This document shows, one piece after another, positions 46,001-48,867 of a DNA stretch of 64,000 nt. Within the stretch, counting starts at the first letter, position 1; each line of letters opens with the position of its first letter. A program made the position numbers and the translations under genes. The notes beneath the pieces are model-generated. The model worked only from the letters and a program-made list of their open reading frames with translations, was not told the origin of the DNA and made no database searches. The stretch comes from Schistosoma haematobium (lineage: Eukaryota; Platyhelminthes; Trematoda; Strigeidida; Schistosomatidae), in NCBI RefSeq assembly GCF_000699445.3, contig NC_067202.1, positions 6,930,458-6,994,457 on the forward strand. Direction: 5' to 3'.

Positions 46001-48534
46001 TGTCCCACCCCTCTACAGTCAGCAGTACGACTTCGCCCTCAGACCTTGAGTTACTGCTTTTAGTCTTACTGTTCTCCAATCGACCTGCCTGTCATGGTAG
46101 AACCTACAGGAACATATGTTCCAGCCAATGTAGCTCGGTTGGGTCATCACGATAGGCAAACCCTACCACCACGTCAAGATGGCAGCTACCGTCGGGAAGG
46201 ATATAGAATGTGATGAGTACACTCAAACATTCAAGATGTGCAGAAAATCGTGGGTATTTATAGATATTAGCGTTTGTTAAATCAACATTATAACTCAACC
46301 AATCCGCAAAGAGGCGTGTTGTGTTACTGGCCAACAGTAGCATGCCATGTTGACAGTCTATAAAACTCCATTACGTCCTGATTGGATGGAACTCTTCGGT
46401 TCCTCTAGCACCTCTGGAGGCTTCGTCGTAGTTCTCGGAAGCCGTCTCAACAATTCACCCATTGAATATAACTGTAACTAATTTATATCTTAAACTGTTG
46501 TATATGTATGTACTCTTTATCGAATTCACTCAAAGATTATTTCTAATTTTCGTTTAAAACACATGAACATGAAGTATACACGATTATGTTGGTGTAATTT
46601 ATGATAAAATTAATTGAACTATAATTATAAGAGAAGCTTTCTTATTTTGTTGTATGTATTCAATGAGATTTGTTATTATTATTAATGGCGTTTGCAAAGT
46701 TCGTTGTGTTTCCAACAGCATTGAAAGATAATGACAAAAGATCACGAATTTTCTAGAGTTGGAAATGTAAATTGTTGGATGGTACACTAAGTGGTCTAAA
46801 TTTTAAACGCTTGCGATAAAACCTGGAAGCTACTCGGTAGGGTCTTTGATGTACGTACCTGGATAGTTCCACACTAGGGTGGGACAGGTATCCAATGCTC
46901 CTTGGTTTTCGGTGATTGTCTAATTAAGATCAATCTGTAACCTAAGTAGTAATAATGTTAATATTATTATCGCTCAAATCTTTCCTTACACAAACTTCTT
47001 GATATTTGAACAACTGTTATATTATGGTCTGTACATTGATGTTGATCACATACAGTGAATATTGTGTCTGAGTTACTGTGATTGTCCTTGAAAACTATTT
47101 ACAATGCAATTCTATACTAGAACATATGCTCACTTAATTAACAAGTTATAAAGCTGAGAAATATCTACTGTTTTGAGATACTAGGTGGTTAGAGATATTC
47201 GTCAGGAAACTCTGCTTGACATAGGTTGGCACTCGTGATTAAGCTGTAGGTTCATTTTTGGGGAGAACTGATACATCTATAGGGTTCGAAACAGCGTCAC
47301 CTAGTTTCATAGTCTGCATCACTACCGCCTAGCCATTTGCTTCTTCTTGGACTTCCTGTATGACTGAGTTATTTACAGTTGACTGATCACTGTATAATCA
47401 CCAGTATTATGTTTATTCAATCCTTTTGTAATAATCAAATTTTATCGATCAAAGGGAAGTGTTGACTACTAATTTAAGTGACTAGAATGACTCAAACTGT
47501 CATGCATTTTCAAATCCTACAGAAAACATTAGTTTCCTCAAGACTTTTAGTACATTTTACCATTAACTACTAAATAGCATATAACCTTGGTCAACTGAAA
47601 CTGCTTACTAACTACCTCCAAGTACCTTACATCAACACATGGTAGACGTAATATCGAGTTACTTAGATTATTGGCTATATTTCTATTTGGTTTATAAAAT
47701 TTATTGATTGATATCAAGAACCGAATGATGTTAGACCACCATTGAAAACCTGGAAGCACTGGACGTCTGTTTCGTCCTATTGTAGGACTCCTCAGCAGTG
47801 CGCATCCACTATTCCACTCGCGGGATTCTTGATCGCAATCAATAACATAATCATCTCCACAATCTTATACTGATTATAGAATGTAATCGGTATAAAGAAT
47901 TAAACAAACATGATACTACTTATTAAACTAATAGTATTCAACACTTCATATTCATTTTTGTTTAATCAAACTTTAAAAGATGTTCAATAATGATATTTCT
48001 TTAAATTCTTTTCTAGCTAAACTTATATTAAGTCAATCATTTTATCATAATCATATAGTAACTATAATTAATAATAATGAAAGAATATATCAATCTGAAT
48101 TATTATCCAAATTAATAACTCATCTTTTACAACATATTAATATTCAATATCAATTTCATAAAATACACACAAATCATAAATATATTGTATGTAATGATAT
48201 GGAATTACATGAGAAGATGAACTGTTATTCTAATGGAAAGTCGACAACAACAACAGCAATGATGATGACGACGCCGACGGTGACGACGACAATAGCGTCA
48301 ACAACAACAACGGATGTCAACAATCATAATAATCAAACATCATATATCACTATATTTTTAACTGGTCAAACAATATCTGATAATCAATTATGTTTATTAG
48401 AAGTTTCATATTGGTTAAATACTCTATTTAAAAATGATTCATTTTCAATAAATTTAAGTTTATTTTGTAATTCATCTAATATATTTCGTAAACATTTATC
48501 ATTATGTATTGAAAAAATATTATCAACATTATAA
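5876..48534 (+). CDS. AP3B1: AP-3 complex subunit beta, whole gene (22 coding exons)
   Basis: Beta3-adaptin is the large subunit of the AP-3 coat that sorts cargo from tubular endosomes to lysosomes and lysosome-related organelles. It pairs with the delta, mu3 and sigma3 subunits. Coding exons: 5876-6009, 9049-9124, 9179-9253, 10044-10139, 12704-12864, 14667-14801, 16488-16611, 17078-17329, 18725-18822, 20009-20201, 22259-22391, 23701-23753, 24646-24834, 26845-27003, 28316-28484, 30755-31137, 34075-34569, 37030-37120, 38075-38175, 40349-40589, 43075-43290, 47980-48534. All introns are GT-AG, and phases agree through exon 21. The product is about 1,375 residues against roughly 1,100 for human AP3B1; the excess lies in the hinge and in a Thr-rich insert. 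Trunk signatures include [27 protein letters not shown] and [20 protein letters not shown]. The phase clash between exons 21 and 22 is unresolved. Introns make up about 90 percent of the locus and are full of retroelements. Confidence 0.93.
9049..9124 (+). CDS. AP3B1: AP3B exon 2
   Basis: The exon encodes [20 protein letters not shown] and onward to KRIIE, the first helix pair of the adaptin trunk. The acceptor is TTTATAG and the donor GTAAGT. The join to exon 1 restores the split lysine codon. Confidence 0.92.
9125..9178 (+). other. 54-base intron 2
   Basis: This is the smallest intron of the gene, bounded by GTAAGT and TTTTTTTTCAG. Very small introns near 5' ends, followed by large downstream ones, are a known habit of schistosome genes and support the lineage assignment. 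Confidence 0.85.
9179..9253 (+). CDS. AP3B1: AP3B exon 3
   Basis: The exon encodes [20 protein letters not shown] and onward to SKNAE. It corresponds to the MIAKGKNASELFPAVVKNVASKN segment of vertebrate AP3B, which is its most characteristic early block. It is phase 0 at both ends. Confidence 0.93.
10044..10139 (+). CDS. AP3B1: AP3B exon 4
   Basis: The exon encodes [20 protein letters not shown] followed by [12 protein letters not shown]. This is the conserved adaptin motif in which a HEAT-like helix leads into the LLSINTFQ/DL segment. It is phase 0 at both ends, with acceptor ACTTAG and donor GTAAAT. Confidence 0.93.
10425..10602 (+). mobile_element. SM-alpha-like SINE (type A), near full length
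   Basis: This is a short tRNA-headed retroposon in AP3B intron 4. Its box A-like TAGCTAAGCAGATAA starts at 10438 and box B-like GGGTTTGAGTCCC at 10481. A hammerhead ribozyme and the tail TAGCCACTATCCATC follow. The architecture matches the SM-alpha element of S. mansoni, whose transcripts contain hammerheads. Other type A copies lie at 24340-24470, 39365-39450, 41200-41395, 42385-42560, 45375-45480 and 59430-59605. Confidence 0.75.
10525..10569 (+). ncRNA. hammerhead ribozyme, SM-alpha type, one core change
   Basis: Stem I pairs ATTCAG (10525-10530) with CTGGAT (10564-10569) using one G-U pair. The core reads TTGACGA, then stem II GTCCC/GGGAC around an AAAC loop, then GAAAC. The segment ACGCGCGT (10555-10562) is self-complementary, and cleavage would follow GUC at 10561-10563. 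The consensus core is CUGANGA, so the first position (C3) is changed to U and this copy is probably weak or inactive. Confidence 0.7.
12704..12864 (+). CDS. AP3B1: AP3B exon 5
   Basis: The exon encodes [20 protein letters not shown], then [19 protein letters not shown], then [14 protein letters not shown]. This is the most conserved part of beta-adaptins, and the match to the vertebrate [25 protein letters not shown] block is near complete. The donor GTTAGT splits an AG|T serine codon. Confidence 0.95.
13118..13735 (-). mobile_element. RTE-clade retrotransposon (family 2) 3' fragment
   Basis: The minus strand reads the C-terminal end of an RTE reverse-transcriptase polyprotein, with KLHQLR followed by [12 protein letters not shown] and GRCRLPG-type segments. 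An AT-rich 3' UTR follows, ending in ACTG tandem units next to 13118. The same sequence recurs at 51617-52300, with its 3' UTR also at 44185-44430 and 63029-63290. Frames are broken. The 5' truncation point at 13735 abuts a SINE copy directly. The family resembles schistosome SR3/Perere-3, but this is not verified. Confidence 0.75.
13736..13858 (-). mobile_element. SINE type B copy with mutated hammerhead
   Basis: This is a reverse-strand copy of the second tRNA-headed SINE family. The hammerhead region at 13775-13822 has TTGAGGA instead of CTGAGGA and GGAA instead of GGAC at stem II, so it is degraded. The tail is cut exactly where the RTE fragment begins. Confidence 0.65.
14667..14801 (+). 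CDS. AP3B1: AP3B exon 6
   Basis: The exon completes the [18 protein letters not shown] segment and continues with [20 protein letters not shown] and ERLDLIHK. It matches the vertebrate [21 protein letters not shown] region. The donor GTAAAT follows AA of a split lysine codon completed by exon 7. Confidence 0.95.
14935..15070 (-). repeat. old SINE type B fragment
   Basis: This decayed reverse-strand copy is recognised from the order of blocks: TTGTTCTAGTATGAAACTCC, then a remnant of the CTCAGCAG block, then the tRNA-like head with ACCTACGACCTTGAGGATTT. A similar old copy lies at 15455-15580. Both are in AP3B intron 6, and no ribozyme core survives in either. Confidence 0.45.
16488..16611 (+). 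CDS. AP3B1: AP3B exon 7
   Basis: The exon encodes [20 protein letters not shown] and [20 protein letters not shown]. The vertebrate protein has [32 protein letters not shown], so this exon alone identifies the subunit as beta3 rather than beta1/2 or beta4. The exon is phase 0 at its 3' end. Confidence 0.96.
17078..17329 (+). CDS. AP3B1: AP3B exon 8 (linker plus trunk)
   Basis: The first ~60 residues are a polar Ser/Asn-rich insertion typical of the variable loop in this part of AP3B. The exon then ends with [20 protein letters not shown] followed by SA. This matches the [23 protein letters not shown] block of the vertebrate protein. It has a phase 0 donor at GTACGT. Confidence 0.88.
17405..17590 (-). 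repeat. old SINE type B copy
   Basis: The reverse strand keeps the order tRNA-like head (CGCTTAACCACTAATCCGGG near 17548), ACTGCGCATCCAC block and a decayed hammerhead (CCGTCTCGTCCTAGGATAT). No catalytic core is intact. It lies in intron 8. Farther on, at 18240-18335, is a short plus-strand family-2 RTE fragment. Confidence 0.5.
18725..18822 (+). CDS. AP3B1: AP3B exon 9
   Basis: The exon encodes [20 protein letters not shown] then [12 protein letters not shown]. It corresponds to the VVMAVAQLYWHISPK...LVRLLRSNREVQ region. The donor splits the arginine codon CG|C of the RNREVQYIV motif. Confidence 0.94.
19310..19475. repeat. fragment of the MITE-like repeat
   Basis: The stretch shares segments with the interior of the inverted-repeat element at 57151-57411: a GGTTAGGGTT-like stretch and TTTTCATCA...ATAATGCGAT near its end. 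A related piece is at 39905-39990. It is a decayed fragment inside intron 9 with no terminal repeats visible. Confidence 0.4.
19485..19900 (-). mobile_element. RTE-clade family 1 3' fragment
   Basis: The minus strand matches the C-terminal end of the SR2-like element found intact at 31818-33786. Shared stretches include the region equal to the SFTRSNRRK end and the [13 protein letters not shown] upstream part. The frame is broken. The fragment ends about 100 bases before the exon 10 acceptor. Confidence 0.65.
20009..20201 (+). CDS. AP3B1: AP3B exon 10
   Basis: The exon encodes [20 protein letters not shown], then [20 protein letters not shown], then [20 protein letters not shown], then REFQ. 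This is the canonical EVQYIVLQNIATMSI...LKLEILTNLANE...LLREFQ block of AP-3 beta. It is phase 0 at the donor GTAGGT. Confidence 0.95.
20640..20960 (+). repeat. Penelope-type terminal fragment and RTE family 1 3' end
   Basis: From about 20640 to 20830 the sequence resembles the terminal repeat of a Penelope-like element. It contains CCTGAAGAAAACATGAAATA then GGCGAAATG (20754-20784), a relic of a minimal hammerhead of the kind these elements carry. At 20865-20958 a plus-strand RTE family 1 3' end follows (FTRDNRRK then stop). Both are decayed. Confidence 0.45.
21485..21640 (+). repeat. SINE type B copy, degraded
   Basis: A tRNA-like head (ACTCAGTGGTTTTAGACGTT) and box B-like AGTTCTATCCC are followed by AGGAGTCCCTTACTAGGACG. 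The GAAAC block is lost, and part of the linker before the hammerhead is deleted. It lies in intron 10. Confidence 0.55.
22102..22162 (+). repeat. (TA)n microsatellite
   Basis: An uninterrupted run of about 30 TA units lies roughly 100 bases upstream of the exon 11 acceptor. It is likely to be length-variable. Confidence 0.95.
22259..22391 (+). CDS. AP3B1: AP3B exon 11
   Basis: The exon encodes [20 protein letters not shown] then [20 protein letters not shown] then SRPK. It aligns with [40 protein letters not shown]. The final G is the first base of a split GAA codon. Confidence 0.94.
22600..22800 (+). repeat. RTE family 2 C-terminal fragment
   Basis: The decayed stretch matches the family-2 segment around the GRCRLPG and LETLNDMAQ blocks (ATGGCTCACAATTAATCTAA near 22768). 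A sister fragment lies at 8070-8345 in intron 1 and others at 18240-18335 and 25590-25830. None keeps an open frame. Confidence 0.45.
23701..23753 (+). CDS. AP3B1: AP3B exon 12 (53 bp)
   Basis: The exon encodes [18 protein letters not shown] when joined to the preceding G. It matches the EIVVAESVVVIKKLLQMQ helix of AP3B. It is the shortest coding exon found, with acceptor TTTTAG and donor GTAAGT. Confidence 0.92.
24409..24434 (-). ncRNA. hammerhead core of an SM-alpha-like SINE
   Basis: On the minus strand the core reads CTGATGA, stem II GTCTC/AGGAC (one wobble pair, AAAT loop), then GAAAC. All core residues are consensus. However, the flanks (CGCTCGG before, AGGATCC after) do not pair into a stem I, and the GUC before the cleavage site has become TTC. 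The enclosing type A SINE fragment spans about 24340-24470 in intron 12. Confidence 0.6.
24646..24834 (+). CDS. AP3B1: AP3B exon 13
   Basis: The exon encodes [20 protein letters not shown], then [20 protein letters not shown], then [20 protein letters not shown], then KFQ. It matches [47 protein letters not shown]. Both ends are phase 0. Confidence 0.96.
24960..25345 (-). mobile_element. RTE family 1 3' fragment
   Basis: The minus strand carries a broken copy of the SR2-like element 3' end, corresponding to the region from [19 protein letters not shown] through the KRKRGRPK and SFTRSN blocks. A small family-2 fragment lies downstream at 25590-25830. Both are in intron 13. Confidence 0.6.
26845..27003 (+). 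CDS. AP3B1: AP3B exon 14
   Basis: The exon encodes [20 protein letters not shown], then [20 protein letters not shown], then [13 protein letters not shown]. It matches [48 protein letters not shown]. Both ends are phase 0. Confidence 0.96.
27004..28315 (+). other. intron 14, no repeat or gene recognised
   Basis: This 1.3-kb AT-rich intron holds no exon, RNA gene or repeat I can name. A palindromic-looking AT-rich patch near 27600-27720 is not distinctive. Confidence 0.4.
28316..28484 (+). CDS. AP3B1: AP3B exon 15
   Basis: The exon starts with a polar loop ([20 protein letters not shown] and an Asn/Ser run). It ends with [20 protein letters not shown] then SQFEG, which matches LSKYAKKIFLAQKPAPLLESPFKDR, the end of the adaptin trunk. 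It ends one base into a glycine codon. Confidence 0.93.
29010..29590 (-). repeat. unclassified composite element, copy 1
   Basis: This degraded copy is read on the minus strand, with a TTTATTTA-like tail side near 29010. Recognisable blocks are the CCCCAAAATGCCCTCGTAG start (near 29535-29517), AATGCTCTTACATGGCCACG and the GCCTTCTTGAGAAG block. Upstream of its start the trace ATATAATAACTGTG matches the junction seen in the 55.1-55.9 kb copy. It lies in AP3B intron 15, tandem with a second copy at 29711-30110. Confidence 0.6.
29711..30110 (-). repeat. unclassified composite element, copy 2
   Basis: On the minus strand this copy runs from the CACTGCCTTCTCGCACCACG block to a tail of AAAT units (29711-29735). 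It keeps an ~90-codon open frame (29999 to 29727) containing [32 protein letters not shown] and IYVAHMYLV. The frame is homologous to those at 55354-55124 and 63502-63765. The sequence has no recognised protein family. Confidence 0.65.
30755..31137 (+). CDS. AP3B1: AP3B exon 16 (trunk end and hinge start)
   Basis: The exon encodes [20 protein letters not shown] then [20 protein letters not shown], matching the [34 protein letters not shown] segment that closes the trunk. The rest is hinge: polar stretches, a run of Asp and Glu (about residues 773-790 of the protein) and a KKAKRTLS end like the KKKFYSES motif of vertebrate AP3B. It is phase 0 at the donor. Confidence 0.94.
31804..33800 (+). 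mobile_element. 5'-truncated SR2-like RTE insertion with 14-bp target-site duplication
   Basis: The element body is 31818-33786. It is flanked by identical TATGATCATTAGTG copies at 31804-31817 and 33787-33800. It lies in sense orientation within AP3B intron 16. The endonuclease domain is absent, as expected for 5'-truncated target-primed insertion. The body ends with the ORF stop and a GTAAGTAAG tail, so it has almost no 3' UTR, a usual RTE trait. The clean duplication and nearly open frame mark this as one of the younger insertions in the window. Confidence 0.92.
31815..33785 (+). pseudogene. RTE-clade reverse transcriptase (SR2-like), one in-frame stop
   Basis: This is the C-terminal half of an RTE polyprotein: a linker of charged helices, then the RT domain, then the thumb and C-terminal domain. 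RT motifs are [55 protein letters not shown] (first catalytic Asp), [13 protein letters not shown] and [11 protein letters not shown] (catalytic DD intact). The C-terminal part has [26 protein letters not shown] and [13 protein letters not shown] single TAA at 32145-32147 lies in the same frame as the rest, where other copies would have a Gln or Glu codon before [15 protein letters not shown]. The endonuclease is missing, so the copy is not autonomous. Confidence 0.93.
34075..34569 (+). CDS. AP3B1: AP3B exon 17 (acidic serine-rich hinge)
   Basis: The exon encodes 165 residues: [20 protein letters not shown], then [20 protein letters not shown], then a long Ser/Thr-rich stretch ending with [20 protein letters not shown] and EKLTEQSL. 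The acidic, serine-rich hinge links trunk and ear and in vertebrate AP3B is a casein-kinase-type phosphorylation region. Its sequence is low in conservation, so the boundaries rest on splice phase and open frame. Confidence 0.9.
34673..34750 (+). repeat. (ATA)n microsatellite
   Basis: About 25 ATA units lie roughly 100 bases after the exon 17 donor. The frame-long poly-Ile open frame on the minus strand here is an artefact of the repeat. Confidence 0.95.
35365..35430 (-). repeat. SINE type B hammerhead fragment
   Basis: The reverse strand reads CACTACTGAGGGGTCCACAC then TAGGATGAAACAGCTG. This is a recognisable but mutated hammerhead core (CTGAGGG instead of CTGAGGA). It lies in intron 17. 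The same intron holds a family-2 RTE fragment on the minus strand at 36745-36910. Confidence 0.5.
36957..37011 (+). repeat. (AT)n microsatellite beside the exon 18 acceptor
   Basis: About 27 AT units end only 18 bases before the exon 18 acceptor (37028-37029). They take up the place where branch point and pyrimidine tract would normally be. Confidence 0.95.
37030..37120 (+). CDS. AP3B1: AP3B exon 18 (hinge)
   Basis: The exon encodes [20 protein letters not shown] then [10 protein letters not shown], a polar hinge segment without recognisable motifs. It is accepted because acceptor (CATTCTAG), donor (GTATCA), phase 0 entry and phase 1 exit fit exons 17 and 19. It could be alternatively spliced only together with exon 19, because the pair preserves frame. 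Confidence 0.75.
37625..37890. repeat. inverted pair of SINE type B pieces
   Basis: A plus-strand 3' piece (37630-37690, starting inside the hammerhead at GAACGAAACGGCCGTCCATT) faces a minus-strand copy (37762-37890) that keeps the hammerhead and the tRNA-like head. In the minus copy (37792-37842) the core is CTGAGGA with GAAAC, stem II has weak wobble pairs, and stem I is mismatched. The pair can fold back in the intron 18 transcript. Confidence 0.6.
38075..38175 (+). CDS. AP3B1: AP3B exon 19 (hinge)
   Basis: The exon encodes [20 protein letters not shown] then [14 protein letters not shown], again a polar linker. Acceptor CCATTTTAG and donor GTAATT give the right phase to enter the ear domain in exon 20. 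Identification rests on phase and the open frame. Confidence 0.78.
38400..38925 (+). pseudogene. Penelope-like element C-terminus with GIY-YIG endonuclease remnant
   Basis: The frame starting near 38444 reads [20 protein letters not shown] then [16 protein letters not shown]. This is the CxCGxxYIGxTxxxLxxRxxEH pattern of the GIY-YIG endonuclease at the C-terminus of Penelope-like retroelements. A frameshift near 38718 moves the remainder ([20 protein letters not shown], then [20 protein letters not shown]) into another frame. It is a dead 3' fragment in intron 19. Its RT domain was not found. Confidence 0.75.
39365..39450 (+). repeat. SM-alpha-like SINE 3' fragment
   Basis: The hammerhead is decayed (TTGACGA then ATCTCAAAAAGGACAAAAC), but the tail CATCCTGGATTCCACTACTA then GCTACCATCCAT is typical of type A copies. 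It lies in intron 19. Confidence 0.55.
40349..40589 (+). CDS. AP3B1: AP3B exon 20 (ear domain)
   Basis: The exon encodes [20 protein letters not shown], then a variable loop, then [20 protein letters not shown], then [20 protein letters not shown], ending SFNPIG. The last parts correspond to the vertebrate MVSIQITLNNTTDRKIENIHIG...MHVFNPID region of the C-terminal ear. It ends one base into a codon completed by exon 21. Confidence 0.9.
40745..40790 (-). ncRNA. hammerhead ribozyme, SINE type B, consensus core
   Basis: This is the minus-strand twin of the ribozyme at 40971-41016. Stem I pairs GCACTG with CAGTGC, the core is CTGAGGA, stem II is GTCC/GGAC, then GAAA follows and a GTC cleavage site. 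It belongs to the left arm of the palindrome, so it would be made only from antisense or self-promoted SINE transcription. Confidence 0.75.
40881..41076 (+). mobile_element. SINE type B, complete head-ribozyme-tail copy
   Basis: The tRNA-like head has box A-like TGGTCTAATGGTTAAG at 40892-40907 and box B GGGTTCGAGCC at 40935-40945. A GC-rich linker leads to the hammerhead at 40971-41016. The tail holds CAGGTTTTCAATGGTGGTCT and ACTCATGATTTCAACC. This is the best reference copy of the family. Other copies lie at 13736, 14935, 17405, 21485, 35365, 37625, 42790, 46800, 47715 and 51184. Confidence 0.8.
40971..41016 (+). ncRNA. hammerhead ribozyme, SINE type B, consensus core
   Basis: Stem I pairs GCACTG (40971-40976) with CAGTGC (41011-41016) perfectly. 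The core CTGAGGA (40977-40983) fits CUGANGA. Stem II is GTCC (40984-40987) with GGAC (40995-40998), followed by GAAA (40999-41002). ACGGCCGT (41002-41009) is self-complementary and can give a stem III only of minimal length, or an intermolecular one, as in SM-alpha. Cleavage is expected after C41010. Catalysis is inferred from the consensus, not demonstrated. Confidence 0.8.
41200..41395 (-). mobile_element. SM-alpha-like SINE with hammerhead core (41315-41340)
   Basis: The minus strand has CTGATGA, stem II GTTCT/AGGAT with wobble pairs, GAAAC and GCACGTC, so core residues are intact. The stem I strands no longer pair. The copy runs into the tail CACTATCC-like side near 41280 and the 5'-end marker TTGGCATATGTGCAT at 41211. 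A plus-oriented tail piece (CCAGTGCTAGCCACCATCC near 41370) suggests a foldback arrangement. It lies in intron 20. Confidence 0.6.
42385..42560 (+). mobile_element. SM-alpha-like SINE, head intact, ribozyme destroyed
   Basis: The head CAGTAGCTAAGTGGATAATG and box B-like GGGTTCTAGTTCC are kept. The ribozyme region reads CTGACAAGTCTCAAATCATA, and the GAAAC block is lost. The tail CCATCATCCATCTC is present. An old type B copy lies close by at 42790-42870 on the minus strand. Confidence 0.65.
43075..43290 (+). CDS. AP3B1: AP3B exon 21 (ear domain)
   Basis: The exon encodes [20 protein letters not shown], then [13 protein letters not shown] and a loop, then [20 protein letters not shown], then EYFNER. 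It matches the SITVSMGIDFCD...NVNIQPPVGELLLPVAMSEKDFKKEQ segment. The 3' end at the GTATGT donor leaves one extra base, which does not fit the next exon. A second GT four bases on does not fit either. Confidence 0.9.
43469..44090 (-). mobile_element. 5'-truncated RTE family 1 copy with 9-bp target-site duplication
   Basis: The minus strand carries [20 protein letters not shown] then [20 protein letters not shown] and, after frame breaks, the RTE 3' end with GTAAGTAAG. It is flanked by AATTATCAC at 43460-43468 and 44091-44099. The 5' truncation falls exactly at the right-hand duplication, which supports a target-primed insertion. It is antisense to AP3B in intron 21. Confidence 0.78.
44185..44430 (+). 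mobile_element. RTE family 2 3' UTR fragment
   Basis: The stretch is nearly collinear with 52060-52295: CTAATCTTCTGAATTTTTCA at the start, then TATGGCAACTCGAACTGATG, ending in ACTGACTGACTG. It has no coding part. It lies just after the family 1 copy in intron 21. Confidence 0.75.
45375..45480 (-). repeat. SM-alpha-like SINE fragment without ribozyme
   Basis: The sequence TTGGCATATGTGCATACTGT then GCCTCGATATTGCC and GATGGATAGTGGC matches the region beyond the tail in other type A copies, in reverse orientation. The ribozyme portion is missing. A (TTA)n run lies upstream at 44585-44612. Confidence 0.45.
45516..46200 (-). mobile_element. RTE family 2 5' region with endonuclease start and internal deletion
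   Basis: The minus strand begins (46190) with the family-2 5' UTR, as at 48876. It continues to CTGTCCCTTGGGC and then jumps at about 45760 directly to [20 protein letters not shown] and [20 protein letters not shown] of the endonuclease. Relative to the plus copy at 48868-50800, about 470 bases are missing (between ~49292 and ~49759). It lies in intron 21. Confidence 0.7.
46800..46930 (+). repeat. old SINE type B copy
   Basis: Blocks AGTTCCACACTAGGGTGGGA and ACAGGTATCCAATGCTCCTT follow the order of the family's ribozyme and tail, but the GAAAC block is lost. It lies in intron 21. Confidence 0.45.
47756..47801 (-). ncRNA. hammerhead ribozyme, SINE type B, consensus core
   Basis: The minus strand reads GCACTG (stem I), CTGAGGA, stem II GTCCT/AGGAC with a short loop, GAAAC, AGACGTC and CAGTGC (stem I partner). 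All core positions are consensus, while the stem III segment is no longer a perfect palindrome. The enclosing SINE copy spans about 47715-47835, 150 bases before exon 22. Confidence 0.75.
47980..48534 (+). CDS. AP3B1: AP3B exon 22 (C-terminus of the ear domain)
   Basis: The exon encodes 184 residues and the stop at 48532-48534. [20 protein letters not shown] and the final [20 protein letters not shown], then SIEKIL-like end, show the alternating pattern of the last ear/platform strands of AP3B. Between them lies an insert of threonines and asparagines (48241-48345). An in-frame TAA at 47974-47976 forces the exon to start at or just after the AG at 47978-47979, which gives phase 0. Exon 21 ends in phase 1. 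Confidence 0.82.
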   Translation: MFNNDISLNSFLAKLILSQSFYHNHIVTIINNNERIYQSELLSKLITHLLQHINIQYQFHKIHTNHKYIVCNDMELHEKMNCYSNGKSTTTTAMMMTTPTVTTTIASTTTTDVNNHNNQTSYITIFLTGQTISDNQLCLLEVSYWLNTLFKNDSFSINLSLFCNSSNIFRKHLSLCIEKILSTL

Positions 48535-48821
48535 TGTTGATGAAGGTTTAATGTTGTTGTTGGGGGGGGGGTGAGTCTATTACTAGGGACTTTATATTCA
48601 ATGTTGTTTAAACATTCCATTTGATTTGATTTTTTTCTCTTTTCTGTTTTTTGCATTACGTTTCGCGCTCATTTTCAATATTCATTACTTCATGTATATG
48701 TTTGTGTGTATTTTTTTTGTGAATTTGTTTATTTATTTAATTATGTGCAATTGGACGAGTTATTTTGTTGTTGTTGTTCTTCTTCTTCTCCTTCAAAATT
48801 TAGGACAAAGTATAATTTTGC

Positions 48822-48827
48822 AATAAA
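48822..48827 (+). terminator. AP3B poly(A) signal
   Basis: An AATAAA hexamer lies 288 bases after the AP3B stop codon. It is the first canonical one in the 3' flank, which makes it the likely 3' end signal. Confidence 0.6.
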
Positions 48828-48867
48828 TTATGTGATAAAAGATGTATTCTTTAAGTATGTTTGATAT

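Larger units (their letters stand above)
43291..47979 (+). other. intron 21 region, may hide a small exon
   Basis: The 4.7-kb gap between exons 21 and 22 is filled with retroelements, listed separately. The splice phases require one more coding exon of length 3n+2, or a revised boundary. The vertebrate protein has a GMNE-containing segment about here. I looked for it and found no convincing candidate. Confidence 0.5.
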
